Shown one piece after another: positions 18,097 to 26,819 of a stretch of DNA of 64,000 nucleotides; positions within the stretch are counted from its first letter, which is position 1, and each line of letters begins with the position of its first letter. The translations under genes and the position numbers were made by a program. The notes below the pieces were generated by a model. That model searched no databases. It had not been told where the DNA came from and saw only the letters and a program-made list of their open reading frames with translations. Source of the DNA: Rhizobium sp. RM (lineage in GTDB: Bacteria > Pseudomonadota > Alphaproteobacteria > Rhizobiales > Rhizobiaceae); assembly GCF_013390595.1 (NCBI RefSeq), contig NZ_JACAWV010000022.1, positions 496,001 through 560,000 on the forward strand, in the 5' to 3' direction.

Positions 18097-18723
18097 ATGG
18101 ATGCGATCGTGAAGAACTTCCCAGCCGCTGGCGCAAAACTTGACGCGGCCGGTGCACGCCCAACCCAGGCGGAAGCGGAAGAAGCCGTACGCGTGCTCCT
18201 TCGCTGGGCCGGTGACAACCCGGAGCGCGAGGGACTGCTGGACACGCCGAAGCGTGTTGCCAAGGCTTATAAAGAGCTGTTTTCGGGATATGAACAGAGC
18301 GTCGAAGACGTGCTCGGCACAACCTTCGAGGAAGTCGGCGGTTATGACGACATCGTTCTCGTCCGCGACATTCCCTTCTACTCGCACTGTGAACACCATG
18401 TGGTGCCGATCGTCGGCAAGGCGCATGTCGCCTATCTGCCGTCCGGTCGCGTGCTCGGTCTTTCCAAGATAGCCCGCCTGGTCGAGATTTTCGGTCGTCG
18501 CCTGCAGACGCAGGAGAACATGACCGCACAGATCGCCAATGCGCTGGAAGACACGCTGAAGCCACGCGGTGTTGCGGTTATGATCGACGCGGAGCATATG
18601 TGCATGTCGATGCGCGGTGTGCAGAAGCAGGGTTCTTCGACCCTGACGACGAGCTTTACCGGCGCTTTCAAGACCGACCCTGCAGAGCAGGTACGTTTCA
18701 TGACCATGGCGCGGAACCGCTGA
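18097..18723 (+). CDS. folE: GTP cyclohydrolase I
   Basis: Converts GTP to 7,8-dihydroneopterin triphosphate, the first step of folate and queuosine precursor synthesis; toroidal decamer in the cytoplasm. The 208-residue protein has the zinc ligands Cys98 and His101 in SHCEHHVVP and Cys169 in [10 protein letters not shown], with the active-site stretch [26 protein letters not shown] between them. The N-terminal 20 residues are Ala-rich and variable, as is normal. It is followed by hisI after 37 bases, probably in the same transcript. Confidence 0.97.
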   Translation: MDAIVKNFPAAGAKLDAAGARPTQAEAEEAVRVLLRWAGDNPEREGLLDTPKRVAKAYKELFSGYEQSVEDVLGTTFEEVGGYDDIVLVRDIPFYSHCEHHVVPIVGKAHVAYLPSGRVLGLSKIARLVEIFGRRLQTQENMTAQIANALEDTLKPRGVAVMIDAEHMCMSMRGVQKQGSSTLTTSFTGAFKTDPAEQVRFMTMARNR

Positions 18724-18760
18724 ACGCGACTTCCCGCCCCTTCCCCTGGGGTTCATCAGC

Positions 18761-19213
18761 ATGTCCTTGACCTTTGCCTCCGCCTCCGCGGACAAGGAAG
18801 TCCTCGAAAATTCCGGCGCCTTCTCTCCGAAATTCGACGCCAACGGCCTTGTCACCGCAGTGGTGACAGACGCACGCGACGGCGAATTGCTGATGGTCGC
18901 GCATATGAATGCCGAGGCCCTGGCACTGACGCTCGAAACAGGCATTGCGCATTATTACAGCCGCTCGCGCGACAAGATCTGGAAGAAGGGTGAGACCTCC
19001 GGCAATCTTCAGACCGTGAAGGAATTCCGCACCGATTGCGACCAGGACGCAGTGTGGCTGAAAGTGTCCGTCGCCGGCCATGACGCAACATGTCACACCG
19101 GCAGACGCTCCTGTTTCTACCGCACCGTCGAAATCGAAAACGGCCAGGCCGTCACGAAGATCACCGACGACACCCGTCACTTCGATCCGGCGGAAACCTA
19201 TTCGAAGGCGTAA
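18761..19213 (+). CDS. hisI: Phosphoribosyl-AMP cyclohydrolase
   Basis: Third step of histidine synthesis: opens the adenine ring of phosphoribosyl-AMP. The 150-residue monofunctional protein carries the metal ligands Asp92, Cys93, Asp94 and Asp96 ([12 protein letters not shown]) and Cys111/Cys118 ([14 protein letters not shown]), plus [22 protein letters not shown]. There is no fused HisE domain, as is usual in alphaproteobacteria. It is separate from the main his cluster and sits just after folE; both enzymes act on related purine-ring chemistry, but coupling is probably positional only. Confidence 0.96.
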   Translation: MSLTFASASADKEVLENSGAFSPKFDANGLVTAVVTDARDGELLMVAHMNAEALALTLETGIAHYYSRSRDKIWKKGETSGNLQTVKEFRTDCDQDAVWLKVSVAGHDATCHTGRRSCFYRTVEIENGQAVTKITDDTRHFDPAETYSKA

Positions 19214-19297
19214 AGACGCGACCTTCCCCACGCCGCACCAATTTGCTACCAATAAACTGGGAGACCGGGAGGATATCGGTTTCCCGGCGTCGCGTCT
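19214..19297. other. Nested inverted repeats between hisI and the patatin gene
   Basis: AGACGCGAC (19214-19222) and its exact complement GTCGCGTCT (19289-19297) enclose a second pairing, CCGGGA with TCCCGG. Together they could fold into a long stem carrying an inner hairpin. There is no following U-run. It may be an mRNA 3' structure or a leader element of the downstream gene. Confidence 0.35.
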
Positions 19298-19409
19298 GAC
19301 AGCCCAACCGCTTTGGACGTAGCGCGTCGATTGAAGCAGTGGTGCGCGTTTTCTTACCCGCTTGAAGCAGGCAGTGCGTGCGCCCCGTAAACTGACAGGG
19401 AGTGCGGTT

Positions 19410-20345
19410 ATGCTGGGATGGGGAAACAATCGCAACAATCCTGTCTTGCCTTCCGAAGACATCACCGGTGAGACATCCATCGTCAACGAGAACGTGGACA
19501 CGCGACGCATTGCACTGGCGCTCGGTGGCGGCGCCGCACGCGGCTGGGCTCATATCGGCGTGCTGCGCGCCCTTGATGAAGCGGGCGTCAAGATCGGCAT
19601 GATTGCCGGTACCTCCATAGGCGCGCTCGTCGGCGGTTGTTATCTGGCCGGAAAACTTGATGAACTGGAAGAATTCGCCCGCTCTCTGACGATGCGCCGC
19701 ATTGCCGGACTGCTCGACCTGACGATTGGTGGCGGCGGCCTATTTGGCGGCATGCGATTGACCAAGCGTATGCAGGAGCATCTGGAAGGCCATAGCATCG
19801 AAAGCCTCGCCCACCCTTTCATTGCCGTCGCAACGGAGCTTCGTACCGGTCATGAAGTCTGGATTCACCAGGGCGATCTCATCACCGCCTTGCGCGCATC
19901 CTACGCCCTGCCCGGCATTTTCGAGCCCGTCCAGTGCAATGGACGCACGCTGATCGATGGCGCCCTGGTCAATCCCGTTCCGGTATCTGTGTGTCGTGCC
20001 TACGAACAGGCGCTCGTGGTGGCCGTGAACCTCAATTACGACCTTTTCGGCCGTTCCGCCGTCGTCAAGCATACAGCCGGGCTGCCGGGGTCGCCGCCTT
20101 CAACCTCGGGACAATCGCGGCTTGGCCTGCCGGGCGTCATGGTGCAGGCGTTCAACATCATTCAGGACAGGATTTCGCGCTCGCGCCTGGCAGGCGATCC
20201 GCCCGACCTGATGCTTCATCCACGTATCAACGAAATTGGTCTTTCGGAATTCCATCGCGCCAGTGAAGCGATCGATCGCGGTTATGAAGAAACACGATCA
20301 CGCATTCCAGAGCTTGAGCGCATGCAACAGGCGCTCAAGCGCTAA
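19410..20345 (+). CDS. Patatin-like phospholipase (RssA-type)
   Basis: A 311-residue patatin-family lipid acyl hydrolase. The oxyanion loop GGGAARGWAHIG (39-50), nucleophile elbow GTSIG (67-71, Ser69) and DGA motif (Asp182 in IDGALVNPVP) make the Ser-Asp dyad complete. No signal peptide, so cytoplasmic or peripheral to the inner membrane. The ATG at 19410 has AGGGAG nine bases upstream; an in-frame TTG at 19362 would add an unconvincing leader. The physiological substrate of the bacterial RssA group is unresolved. Confidence 0.9.
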   Translation: MLGWGNNRNNPVLPSEDITGETSIVNENVDTRRIALALGGGAARGWAHIGVLRALDEAGVKIGMIAGTSIGALVGGCYLAGKLDELEEFARSLTMRRIAGLLDLTIGGGGLFGGMRLTKRMQEHLEGHSIESLAHPFIAVATELRTGHEVWIHQGDLITALRASYALPGIFEPVQCNGRTLIDGALVNPVPVSVCRAYEQALVVAVNLNYDLFGRSAVVKHTAGLPGSPPSTSGQSRLGLPGVMVQAFNIIQDRISRSRLAGDPPDLMLHPRINEIGLSEFHRASEAIDRGYEETRSRIPELERMQQALKR

Positions 20346-20362
20346 CGATCAGACAGTATTGA

Positions 20363-20384
20363 GAGGCGCTGTTACAAGCGCCTC
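20363..20384. terminator. Hairpin between convergent genes
   Basis: A perfect 7-bp stem (GAGGCGC / GCGCCTC) with an eight-base loop lies between the patatin and CBS stops. No U-run follows on either strand, so it may stall or protect transcripts rather than terminate them alone. Confidence 0.4.
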
Positions 20385-20399
20385 CTCCATGCCAGCGGA

Positions 20400-20834
20400 C
20401 TAGCCGGCGATATAGGCCTTGATCTGTTCGGCCTCGGCTTCGATTTCGCCGATTCTGGCCTTCACCACGTCACCGATCGAAATGATCCCGGCGAGACGTC
20501 CATTTTCTTCAACCGGGATATGGCGGAACCGTCCGCCGGTCATGATTTCCATCAGCTCGTCCGTTGTGGACGTGTGACGACAGCGAATGACGTTGCGCGT
20601 CATCGCCAGCGATACGGATTGTTGAAGGGACGTTGCGCCCCGTCCTGCCACAGCCTTCACCAGATCACGTTCCGTGAAAATACCCAGAACGACACCTTCG
20701 GCGTCCGTGACGACGACAGCGCCGATACGGTTTGAATGCAGCGTTCCCGCCGCTTCGCCGATCGTCACGTCCGGTCCCACGGTTACGACATCCCGCCCTT
20801 TACGGTCGAGAAGATCCTTCACGAATGTTGGCAT
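20400..20834 (-). CDS. Tandem CBS-domain protein
   Basis: A 144-residue stand-alone Bateman module. CBS1 spans about 8-65 (VVTVGPDVTIGEAAGTLHSNRIGAVVVTDAEGVVLGIFTERDLVKAV) and CBS2 about 75-135 (RHIPVEENGRLAGIISIGDVVKARI). Such pairs bind adenine nucleotides and sense energy or redox state; the partner is unknown. The start at 20834 has AAGGAGG directly upstream, one of the strongest ribosome binding sites in the window, implying good expression. Confidence 0.92.
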   Translation of the reverse strand: MPTFVKDLLDRKGRDVVTVGPDVTIGEAAGTLHSNRIGAVVVTDAEGVVLGIFTERDLVKAVAGRGATSLQQSVSLAMTRNVIRCRHTSTTDELMEIMTGGRFRHIPVEENGRLAGIISIGDVVKARIGEIEAEAEQIKAYIAG

Positions 20835-20983
20835 GCCTTCCTCCTTTCGCCTGTGACCGGCAACGCTCCGTATCCTCCACGAGCGTTATCCGATCATGCG
20901 AACATGGTGCGCTGAGGCACCGACGAAAGCAATATCCCGATGAAAAAGCGCGCTGATATTCCCGAAAAGGCGCGGGAAAAGGC

Positions 20984-21730
20984 CTAGAGCCGCACCGGTT
21001 GCCGATCGAAAAGCGCAAAAAACACAAAACCGAGGACAAAACCGAAAATATGGGCATCCCAGGCAACTTCACCAGCCATGTCACCGAACAGCGGCACGCC
21101 CACGGCAATGAGAATATTGCCGAGCAACCACATCAGGGTGAAGATCAGCACAGTCTTGTTCGTCAATGCGCCGAAGATGGTCTGCCGTGGCATCAGGTGA
21201 CCGAAAGAGGCGCTGTAACCGCCACGCGGCGGGAACGCAAAGCGGCAAGCCGCCCCCATCAAAGCCGAAACCACACCGGACGCACCGATCAGTACCGTGA
21301 CATCGCCCCAATGCAGGAAGGCATGACCAAAGGCCGCCACAGCCGCCGAAACGGCCCAGAGCAAAATGAAACGCCATGTCCCGATGCGACGCAGCACAGG
21401 CGCACCAAACGCCATCAGCCACAATCCGTTGAACAGAATATGCTCCACGCTGCCATGCAGGAATGAATAGGTAACCGGCGTCCAGAGCCATTCCAGAGCC
21501 TGCTGCGAAAATGGCACGGCGTAACGCAGGGGAATGAAACCGAAGGTGAAGATGAACCAGCCGTACCCATCTTCAGACAGCAGATAGGTCGGCACGACGT
21601 AGGCGACCAGCAGCACCGCCAGAATCCCCACCAGCAATGGCGGCAGATTGAAGACAGGAGGATTGCGATCATCGTCTTTCGGCCTTGGCGATACGGACTC
21701 CGGCGGCACCTCGCCGTCCTCATAAGACAT
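20984..21730 (-). CDS. Rhomboid-family intramembrane serine protease
   Basis: A 248-residue polytopic protein. Catalytic Ser151 lies in the GASG motif (IGASGVVSALMGA) and His227 in WDAHIFGFVLGF, giving the rhomboid Ser-His dyad; the expected HxxxN-type helix is visible as FLHGSVEHILFNGLWLMAFG. Six hydrophobic segments are apparent, preceded by an acidic, Pro-rich cytoplasmic N-terminus of about 30 residues. The ATG at 21730 follows GGATGG; the longer frame to 21850 runs through a terminator hairpin and is rejected. Substrates are unknown. Confidence 0.93.
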   Translation of the reverse strand: MSYEDGEVPPESVSPRPKDDDRNPPVFNLPPLLVGILAVLLVAYVVPTYLLSEDGYGWFIFTFGFIPLRYAVPFSQQALEWLWTPVTYSFLHGSVEHILFNGLWLMAFGAPVLRRIGTWRFILLWAVSAAVAAFGHAFLHWGDVTVLIGASGVVSALMGAACRFAFPPRGGYSASFGHLMPRQTIFGALTNKTVLIFTLMWLLGNILIAVGVPLFGDMAGEVAWDAHIFGFVLGFVFFALFDRQPVRL

Positions 21731-22037
21731 GATCCCATCCTTGGCGTTGGGTAAGTTTCTGCTCTCCGACCAATATAGGAAGCAACAGCGAAAAAAAAGC
21801 CGTTCCCCCGAGGCGGAACGGCTGCAGACACATCCTTCAGGGACGGTCATTCATCAATTGTGCTGATGGAGAGTGCTATCCCGTCATCAGGCCTGTGGTT
21901 GCCATGCGAGCACGGGCAAGGCAACGTCAACCATCTGTTAACCCTAACGAAATGTGCTGGCATGAAAATCGCATCACTCTCTTCAGGAGGCATCCTGAGG
22001 GACATGAATGTCCCAAAAGAGAACAAGGACGAATGCG
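21731..22037. other. Intergenic region with a leader/sRNA-type terminator
   Basis: This 307-base stretch separates the divergent rhomboid and PAS_5 genes. It holds the intrinsic terminator described at 21792-21824, read toward the rhomboid gene, and the ribosome binding site of the PAS_5 gene (AAGGACG near 22026). Only tiny reading frames occur and none has a convincing ribosome binding site. Confidence 0.6.
21792..21824 (-). terminator. Intrinsic terminator upstream of the rhomboid gene
   Basis: On the minus strand a perfect 9-bp stem (AGCCGTTCC / GGAACGGCT) with an eight-base loop is followed by eight consecutive T. It lies about 60 bases before the rhomboid start, with no protein gene ahead of it on that strand. 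It must end either a small RNA or a conditional leader transcript. Confidence 0.8.
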
Positions 22038-22571
22038 ATGAAGCACACGGCTGGCCTGGACATATACGCCTACTGGAACGAATTGCGCGGCGGACGATCC
22101 GCCCCGAAGCGTGAAGATATCGATCCGGTAAAGCTGAAACACCATCTGGGAGATCTCTTCATCCTCTCGGACGCCGGACAGGCGTGTCCACGCTTTCGCC
22201 TGGCGGGAACCCGCGTCTGCGCCCTGTTCGGCCGCGAACTTCGCGACAGCAGTTTCTCGGACCTCTGGCTTGCGGAAAACGCCGCCTTTGCCTGCCGGAT
22301 CGCCCAGGGGGTCATGCAACACGCGTTGCCCGTGCTGTTCACCGCCGAGGCCGAGGATGAGTATGCGCCATCGCCGCTGAATTTCGAAATGCTGCTGCTG
22401 CCGCTGCGATCGGATCACAGCGAAGCGCCAAGGCTTCTGGGAGCCCTCCTCCCGGAAAAGCCCCGCCCTGAATTTGCGTCGCCGATCGACAGCATGGCGT
22501 TAATCAGCAGCAATCTCCTGCGCATCGAAACCTTCGGCAGCGAGCCGCTGGATCGTTATCGCCACCCCTGA
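22038..22571 (+). CDS. PAS_5-family (single PAS) protein
   Basis: A 177-residue protein of the alphaproteobacterial PAS_5 group (formerly a DUF). It begins LDIYAYWNELRGGRSAPKREDIDPVKLKHHLGDLFILSDAGQACPRFRLAGTRVCALFGRELRDSSF (about 5-73), which matches the family consensus of W..LRG.R.AP.R.DIDP.....L. No output domain is present, so it may be a sensory adaptor. The ATG at 22038 follows AAGGACG; an earlier TTG/GTG-type start is not needed. A PilZ gene follows on the same strand 142 bases later. Confidence 0.87.
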   Translation: MKHTAGLDIYAYWNELRGGRSAPKREDIDPVKLKHHLGDLFILSDAGQACPRFRLAGTRVCALFGRELRDSSFSDLWLAENAAFACRIAQGVMQHALPVLFTAEAEDEYAPSPLNFEMLLLPLRSDHSEAPRLLGALLPEKPRPEFASPIDSMALISSNLLRIETFGSEPLDRYRHP

Positions 22572-22713
22572 AGCGTGCTGGTGGCCCATGTGTCACCAAA
22601 AGAGACAAGACCCGCAAAACTGGTGAGAATTCTATGCTTTAACAAACATGGTCTGTTAACTCGGATGCGGTAAAGACAATCAATCATCGTCTTTTATCGT
22701 TATATTGCGGCCA

Positions 22714-23331
22714 ATGTTCTCATCCCGTTCGATCAATACAGCCCCTGTCGTCCGCCCGGTCGAGGAGACCGGTATCGAGAATGCCGTTCGCATCGGTTTC
22801 TCGGGTCGGCTGATGCTGCCCGATCATCAGGAATATGATTGCACCGCAACGGAAATGACCGCTGAAAAAGCGCAGTTCACCTGCTCGGCCATGGCACGCA
22901 ACGGTGATCGAGTGATTGCCTATCTGCAGCACATCGGCAGAATTGAAGGTACAATCGTCACCGTAACGACGGCAGGCTTTATCATCGCCATCAATGCGCC
23001 CGAGCGCAAACGTGAAAAGCTCGCAGCCCAGCTCGCCTGGATCGCCAAGCGCCAGATGCTTGGCCTGCCGGAAGACCGTCGCCACGACCGTCTGACGCCA
23101 CGCAACGCCAAGGCTCAGTTGATGCTGGAAGACGGCGCGCTCGTGCCATGCCGTCTTATCGACCTGTCGCTATCGGGTGCAGCCGTCGAAATCGACGACC
23201 GCCCTGATCTCGGCAGCAGGGTCCAGCTTGGCAAGCACATGACCGGCAAGATCGTCCGACACTTCATGGAGGGCGTCGCCATCGAGTTCGACCGGGTTCA
23301 GTCGGCCGACGCACTGATCGAATTTCTCTGA
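22714..23331 (+). CDS. PilZ-domain protein (possible c-di-GMP receptor)
   Basis: A 205-residue protein with a C-terminal PilZ domain (about 110-205): EDRRHDRLTPRNAKAQLML contains the R-x-x-x-R motif and CRLIDLSLSGAAVEID the D/N-x-S-x-x-G motif, both needed to bind cyclic di-GMP. The N-terminal ~90 residues resemble a second, degenerate PilZ-like barrel (GFSGRLMLPDHQEYDCTATEMTAEKAQF) without the arginines. It is likely to link c-di-GMP to motility or surface polysaccharide. ATG at 22714 is used; an in-frame TTG nine bases upstream is less likely. Confidence 0.9.
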   Translation: MFSSRSINTAPVVRPVEETGIENAVRIGFSGRLMLPDHQEYDCTATEMTAEKAQFTCSAMARNGDRVIAYLQHIGRIEGTIVTVTTAGFIIAINAPERKREKLAAQLAWIAKRQMLGLPEDRRHDRLTPRNAKAQLMLEDGALVPCRLIDLSLSGAAVEIDDRPDLGSRVQLGKHMTGKIVRHFMEGVAIEFDRVQSADALIEFL

Positions 23332-23370
23332 ACCGCAAACCGTCGCGACCGCGTTCAGCATCAGATTATA

Positions 23371-23402
23371 AAAGCCTGCCGTTCCCACGGCAGGCTTTTT
23401 CG
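23371..23402. terminator. Bidirectional-type terminator after the PilZ gene
   Basis: AAAGCCTGCCG / CGGCAGGCTTT forms a long stem with a four-base loop, followed on the plus strand by TTTTT. The A-run on the left could serve the minus strand, although no minus gene lies beyond it. Confidence 0.9.
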
Positions 23403-23948
23403 TTTGCGGCACGCGAACGCCAGATCCGCAGTCACGGGCAGAGCCAGAGACGGCACGAGAACTGCGACAACGTTCTGAGCCCGTTCGTGAACAGAACCGC
23501 AAATGCGCCATCGGCCTGTACCATTTCTGACCGGATTCCACGCTGAGCCCAGGACGAGAAACCCGCTCCAAGTATTTTTCCCAAAAAAAATCATTTTTTC
23601 GAAGATTTTTTTCGATGCCTTTTCTGGCTGTACCAAGCTGAAACGGTCATCCCAAAATGGGAAGTATCCTCAAAAACCACAGCTTTTCTCATGCATTCCC
23701 TGAGGCTCTCAGTTCTGACGAAACCCAAAAAAATCATTTTATACAGAGAGATAGATACCTACCAGAAGGCTAACGACGAGATCGATAAAATTGTAATAAA
23801 ATTCGATTCAAATAAACCTAAAAACAATCGAAAATACATCTCAAAACAACGGCAAATTTGCTTAAAACGAAGCTCAAATTGACCCGCCTATATTTCCGCA
23901 CGGTCAAAATATACATGCGAATGTCTCCCCAACACAGGGAGACAAGCA
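23403..23948. other. AT-rich intergenic island
   Basis: About 540 bases without a supported gene. From roughly 23570 to 23930 the DNA is strikingly AT-rich relative to everything else in the window, with A-tracts and T-tracts such as CCCAAAAAAAATCATTTTTT (about 23578-23597), partly repeated near 23727-23741. Several short open frames exist but have AT-driven composition and no ribosome binding site. It may be the upstream regulatory DNA of the BTLCP gene, possibly bound by a MucR/H-NS-like protein. Confidence 0.7.
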
Positions 23949-24557
23949 ATGAACAAGAACAAGCGTTTCGGTTTCTTTCTGATTGCATTCATCGCCAGCG
24001 CCTTCGCACAGCAGGCTTTCGCGTCACCGGCAGCCGTCATGCGCGTCATCGGCAAAGCCAACCCGCCGATCGGCCATTATGAGTTCTGCCAGACCTATCA
24101 GAGCGAATGCCGTCCGACCTCGCTCGACAACGGCCCGATGAAGCTGACGGAAGATAGCTGGAAGACCATTCTTGACGTCAACTATACCGTGAACACCACG
24201 ATCACACCGATGACCGACATGGAAATCTACGGCGTTGAAGAGCGCTGGGCTTACCCGACCACGGCTGGCGATTGCGAAGACTTTGTTTTGCTGAAGCGCA
24301 AGATGCTGATGAACAAGGGCATCTCCCCTTCCAACCTGCTCATCACCGTCGTTCTTCAGCCAAATGGCCAGGGCCATGCCGTTCTGACGGTTCGCACCGA
24401 CCGCGGCGACTTCATTCTCGATAACATGCGCAACAAGGTCATGAACTGGTCTGAGACGGAGTACACCTACCTGAAGCGTCAGGACAGCGCCAATCCGGGC
24501 CGCTGGGTGAAGATTCAGGACGGCCGCGCCACCACGGCGGTCGGCGGCATCAACTGA
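23949..24557 (+). CDS. Transglutaminase-like cysteine peptidase (BTLCP, DUF920)
   Basis: A 202-residue exported protein. Signal peptide about 1-25 (FLIAFIASAFAQQAFA). The papain-like triad is Cys109 in TTAGDCEDFVLLKR, His143 in QGHAVLTVRTD and Asp158 in FILDNM, as in bacterial transglutaminase-like cysteine proteinases, the group that includes LapG. In some bacteria such periplasmic proteases control adhesin release, but no LapD/adhesin gene is nearby, so that role is only a possibility. The ATG follows GGGAGA. It lies behind a long AT-rich upstream region and ahead of a strong terminator, so it is a monocistron. Confidence 0.9.
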   Translation: MNKNKRFGFFLIAFIASAFAQQAFASPAAVMRVIGKANPPIGHYEFCQTYQSECRPTSLDNGPMKLTEDSWKTILDVNYTVNTTITPMTDMEIYGVEERWAYPTTAGDCEDFVLLKRKMLMNKGISPSNLLITVVLQPNGQGHAVLTVRTDRGDFILDNMRNKVMNWSETEYTYLKRQDSANPGRWVKIQDGRATTAVGGIN

Positions 24558-24614
24558 TCAGAAAAGACCATCGCCGGCCTTGAAACGTCGGCGGACAAGA
24601 ACTCCCTGTAAAAG

Positions 24615-24645
24615 AAAAGCCGGCCCCCCAGCGGGACCGGCTTTT
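24615..24645. terminator. Bidirectional terminator
   Basis: AAAAGCCGG (24615-24623) and CCGGCTTTT (24637-24645) form a perfect nine-base stem, extended by an inner CCC/GGG. The A-run and T-run allow it to end both the BTLCP transcript and the convergent DUF1489 transcript. Confidence 0.88.
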
Positions 24646-24672
24646 CTGATTCAGCAAGACTTGAAAGACGGC

Positions 24673-25110
24673 TCAGAGAAGGCCGAGTTCAGCCAGTTCC
24701 CGTCTCAGCTCCAGCGGCATATCTTCGCCGCCGCTACTCGTTCCGCCGAGATCACGTGGCGCTTCGGGATCGTTCAGGTAACGCCAGCCCTGAAACGGGC
24801 GTTTTGGCGCAGGTGACGTCTCGATCACCTCAGGGCCGAGCACCAGATCGCAGCGGGAAATACCGTCTTCACCCTTGAAGGAGCGAATATCGAGAAGCTT
24901 CTGGCGCGCCTGCACCTGCCCTTTGATGACCCAGTAGAGCGAGCCGCCATCGAGCAGCTCTTCGACGCGCTTGGGTATCATCCGGGTCGTATGGACGCTG
25001 TGCGGCTCAAGGCCTGCCGCGATATTGATAAGCGAGCGCTGCGATACCCAGTCCCGAAGGTCCTCGATCGAATCCGCGCCGACGCAGAGTTTTATGAGAT
25101 GGAGAGGCAT
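24673..25110 (-). CDS. DUF1489 family protein
   Basis: A 145-residue conserved alphaproteobacterial protein of unknown function. Family features are HLIKLCVGADSIEDLRDW at the start, HTTRMIPKRVEELLDGGSLYWVIKGQVQARQKLLDI in the middle, and PKRPFQGWRYLNDPEAPRDLG near the end. No signal peptide or cofactor motif is seen. It lies downstream of sdaA on the same strand with a 70-base gap and could be co-transcribed. Confidence 0.88.
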   Translation of the reverse strand: MPLHLIKLCVGADSIEDLRDWVSQRSLINIAAGLEPHSVHTTRMIPKRVEELLDGGSLYWVIKGQVQARQKLLDIRSFKGEDGISRCDLVLGPEVIETSPAPKRPFQGWRYLNDPEAPRDLGGTSSGGEDMPLELRRELAELGLL

Positions 25111-25180
25111 GGCTCTATCAATGCCTTTTTGGCCTGGGCGTCAAGCATGGGAATGCGGGCGGGACCTGAAGTCCCGCAGT

Positions 25181-26584
25181 TCAACATTCGACGACGTTGA
25201 CGGCCAGACCGCCGGTCGAAGTTTCCTTGTACTTCTCGCTCATGTCGTTGCCCGTCTGCCGCATCGTCTCGATGCAGGCGTCGAGCGGCACGAAATGCTG
25301 GCCATCGCCCTTGAGCGCCAGAGATGCCGCCGTAACCGCCTTGACGGCGCCGAGTGCATTGCGTTCGATGCAGGGCACCTGCACCAGACCGGCAATCGGA
25401 TCGCAGGTCATGCCGAGATGATGCTCGAGAGCAATTTCAGCAGCATTTTCGATCTGCTCTGGCGAACCGCCCATGACGGCGGCAAGTCCCGCCGCAGCCA
25501 TGGCGGCGGCAGAGCCCACTTCCCCCTGACAGCCGACTTCCGCGCCGGAAATCGAGGCATTGTGCTTGATGATGCCGCCGATGGCCGCAGCCGTCAGCAG
25601 AAAGTCCCTGACATCGTCGACCGTTGCATCTTCGTGGAAATGGCGGAAATAGCGTACCGTTGCCGGCACAACGCCGGCTGCACCGTTGGTCGGGGCAGTA
25701 ACGACACGTCCGCCCGCGGCGTTCTCCTCGTTCACCGCCATTGCATAAACGCTCAGCCAGTCATTCGCCATGACCGGATTGAGCCGGTTGCTGCGCCATT
25801 CGGCATTGAGCTTTTCATAGATGGAATGGGCGCGGCGCCGAACCTTCAAACCGCCGGGCATGATGCCTTCGACTTTCAGCCCCCGCTCGATACAGCCGTT
25901 CATCGCCTCCCAGATCTGGTCGAGACGAGCATTCAACTCGTCACGGGACACGACGGTTTCTTCGTTTGCGCGCTTCATCTGCGCAATGGTGCGGCCGGAG
26001 CGCTGCGCCATGTCGAGCATTTCTCTTGCTGTGGCAAACGGATACGGCACGCGCGGACCATTATCGATGGTCTTGCCGCGCTGACGAATGGCGTCCAGTT
26101 CCGTGTCGGTGACGACGAAGCCGCCGCCGACCGAATAATAGATGCGCTTCACAAGCAGCCTGTCCTGATTGTCGTACGCCGAGAAGGTCATGCCGTTGGC
26201 ATGGCCGGGCAAAGGGTTCTTCTTGTCATAGACAAGATCTTCCGCCGGACGGAAGATGTAGGACGGATGGCCGGGCGGCGAGACAATGCCGCTTTTCTCG
26301 ACCTCGGCAATGATGCCGTCCATCGCATCCGGATCGACGAGATCGGGACGCTGACCCGTCAGGCCCAGGATCACCGCGCGGCCGGTTCCATGTCCGATAC
26401 CGGTAAAGGCAAGCGATCCATGCAGCGTGACGCGGAAACGGGCAACGGTGGCGCCGGCAGGGCGTGGCCATTCATCGCTGAGGATGAGATCGAGAAAACG
26501 GTTCGCTGCGGTCATCGGCCCCATCGTATGAGAGCTCGAAGGACCGATACCGATCTTGAAGACGTCGAAGACCGAAAGAAACAT
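25181..26584 (-). CDS. sdaA: L-serine ammonia-lyase (iron-sulfur)
   Basis: Deaminates L-serine to pyruvate and ammonia using a [4Fe-4S] cluster. The 467-residue single-chain enzyme has the N-terminal beta domain ([24 protein letters not shown], with the SSSHT signature) fused to the catalytic alpha domain. Candidate cluster cysteines lie in [13 protein letters not shown] and in [20 protein letters not shown]. Length and layout match SdaA of E. coli. The start sits after CAGGGC. Context (DUF1489 downstream, a microprotein upstream) gives no sign of a serine-specific regulator. Confidence 0.96.
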   Translation of the reverse strand: MFLSVFDVFKIGIGPSSSHTMGPMTAANRFLDLILSDEWPRPAGATVARFRVTLHGSLAFTGIGHGTGRAVILGLTGQRPDLVDPDAMDGIIAEVEKSGIVSPPGHPSYIFRPAEDLVYDKKNPLPGHANGMTFSAYDNQDRLLVKRIYYSVGGGFVVTDTELDAIRQRGKTIDNGPRVPYPFATAREMLDMAQRSGRTIAQMKRANEETVVSRDELNARLDQIWEAMNGCIERGLKVEGIMPGGLKVRRRAHSIYEKLNAEWRSNRLNPVMANDWLSVYAMAVNEENAAGGRVVTAPTNGAAGVVPATVRYFRHFHEDATVDDVRDFLLTAAAIGGIIKHNASISGAEVGCQGEVGSAAAMAAAGLAAVMGGSPEQIENAAEIALEHHLGMTCDPIAGLVQVPCIERNALGAVKAVTAASLALKGDGQHFVPLDACIETMRQTGNDMSEKYKETSTGGLAVNVVEC

Positions 26585-26759
26585 GACATTGCCCTGAAGA
26601 ATAGATTCACATGGCCATCATATCCAATGCCCTGACGGATCGCCACCGGTGCATTGGCCCGAAAGGCAGAACGCAATTTTCGGAAAAATCCGACGTGTCG
26701 GCAAGAACGAAGAGCGTCATGGGCTGAAACGGCTGCGACATATTCGAAGCCAAAACGAA

Positions 26760-26796
26760 AACAGCACGGTCTCAAGAGGAGAACCGTGCCGTTTCA
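26760..26796 (-). terminator. Rho-independent terminator of the microprotein gene
   Basis: Read on the minus strand, GCACGGT / ACCGTGC (26764-26770 and 26783-26789) forms a 7-bp stem, extended by further pairs after one mismatch, and is followed by TTTTCGTTTT. It starts about 30 bases after the stop of the 33-residue gene. Confidence 0.65.
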
Positions 26797-26819
26797 AAAC
26801 CTGTCATTCAGGAGAATGC

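Noticed and set aside
23691..23882. 63-residue Lys/Asn-rich frame in the AT-rich island
   Set aside because: Composition reflects AT-rich DNA; no ribosome binding site and no family resemblance.
24971..26635. Long plus-strand frame antisense to sdaA
   Set aside because: Shadow of sdaA; low-complexity translation and no ribosome binding site.
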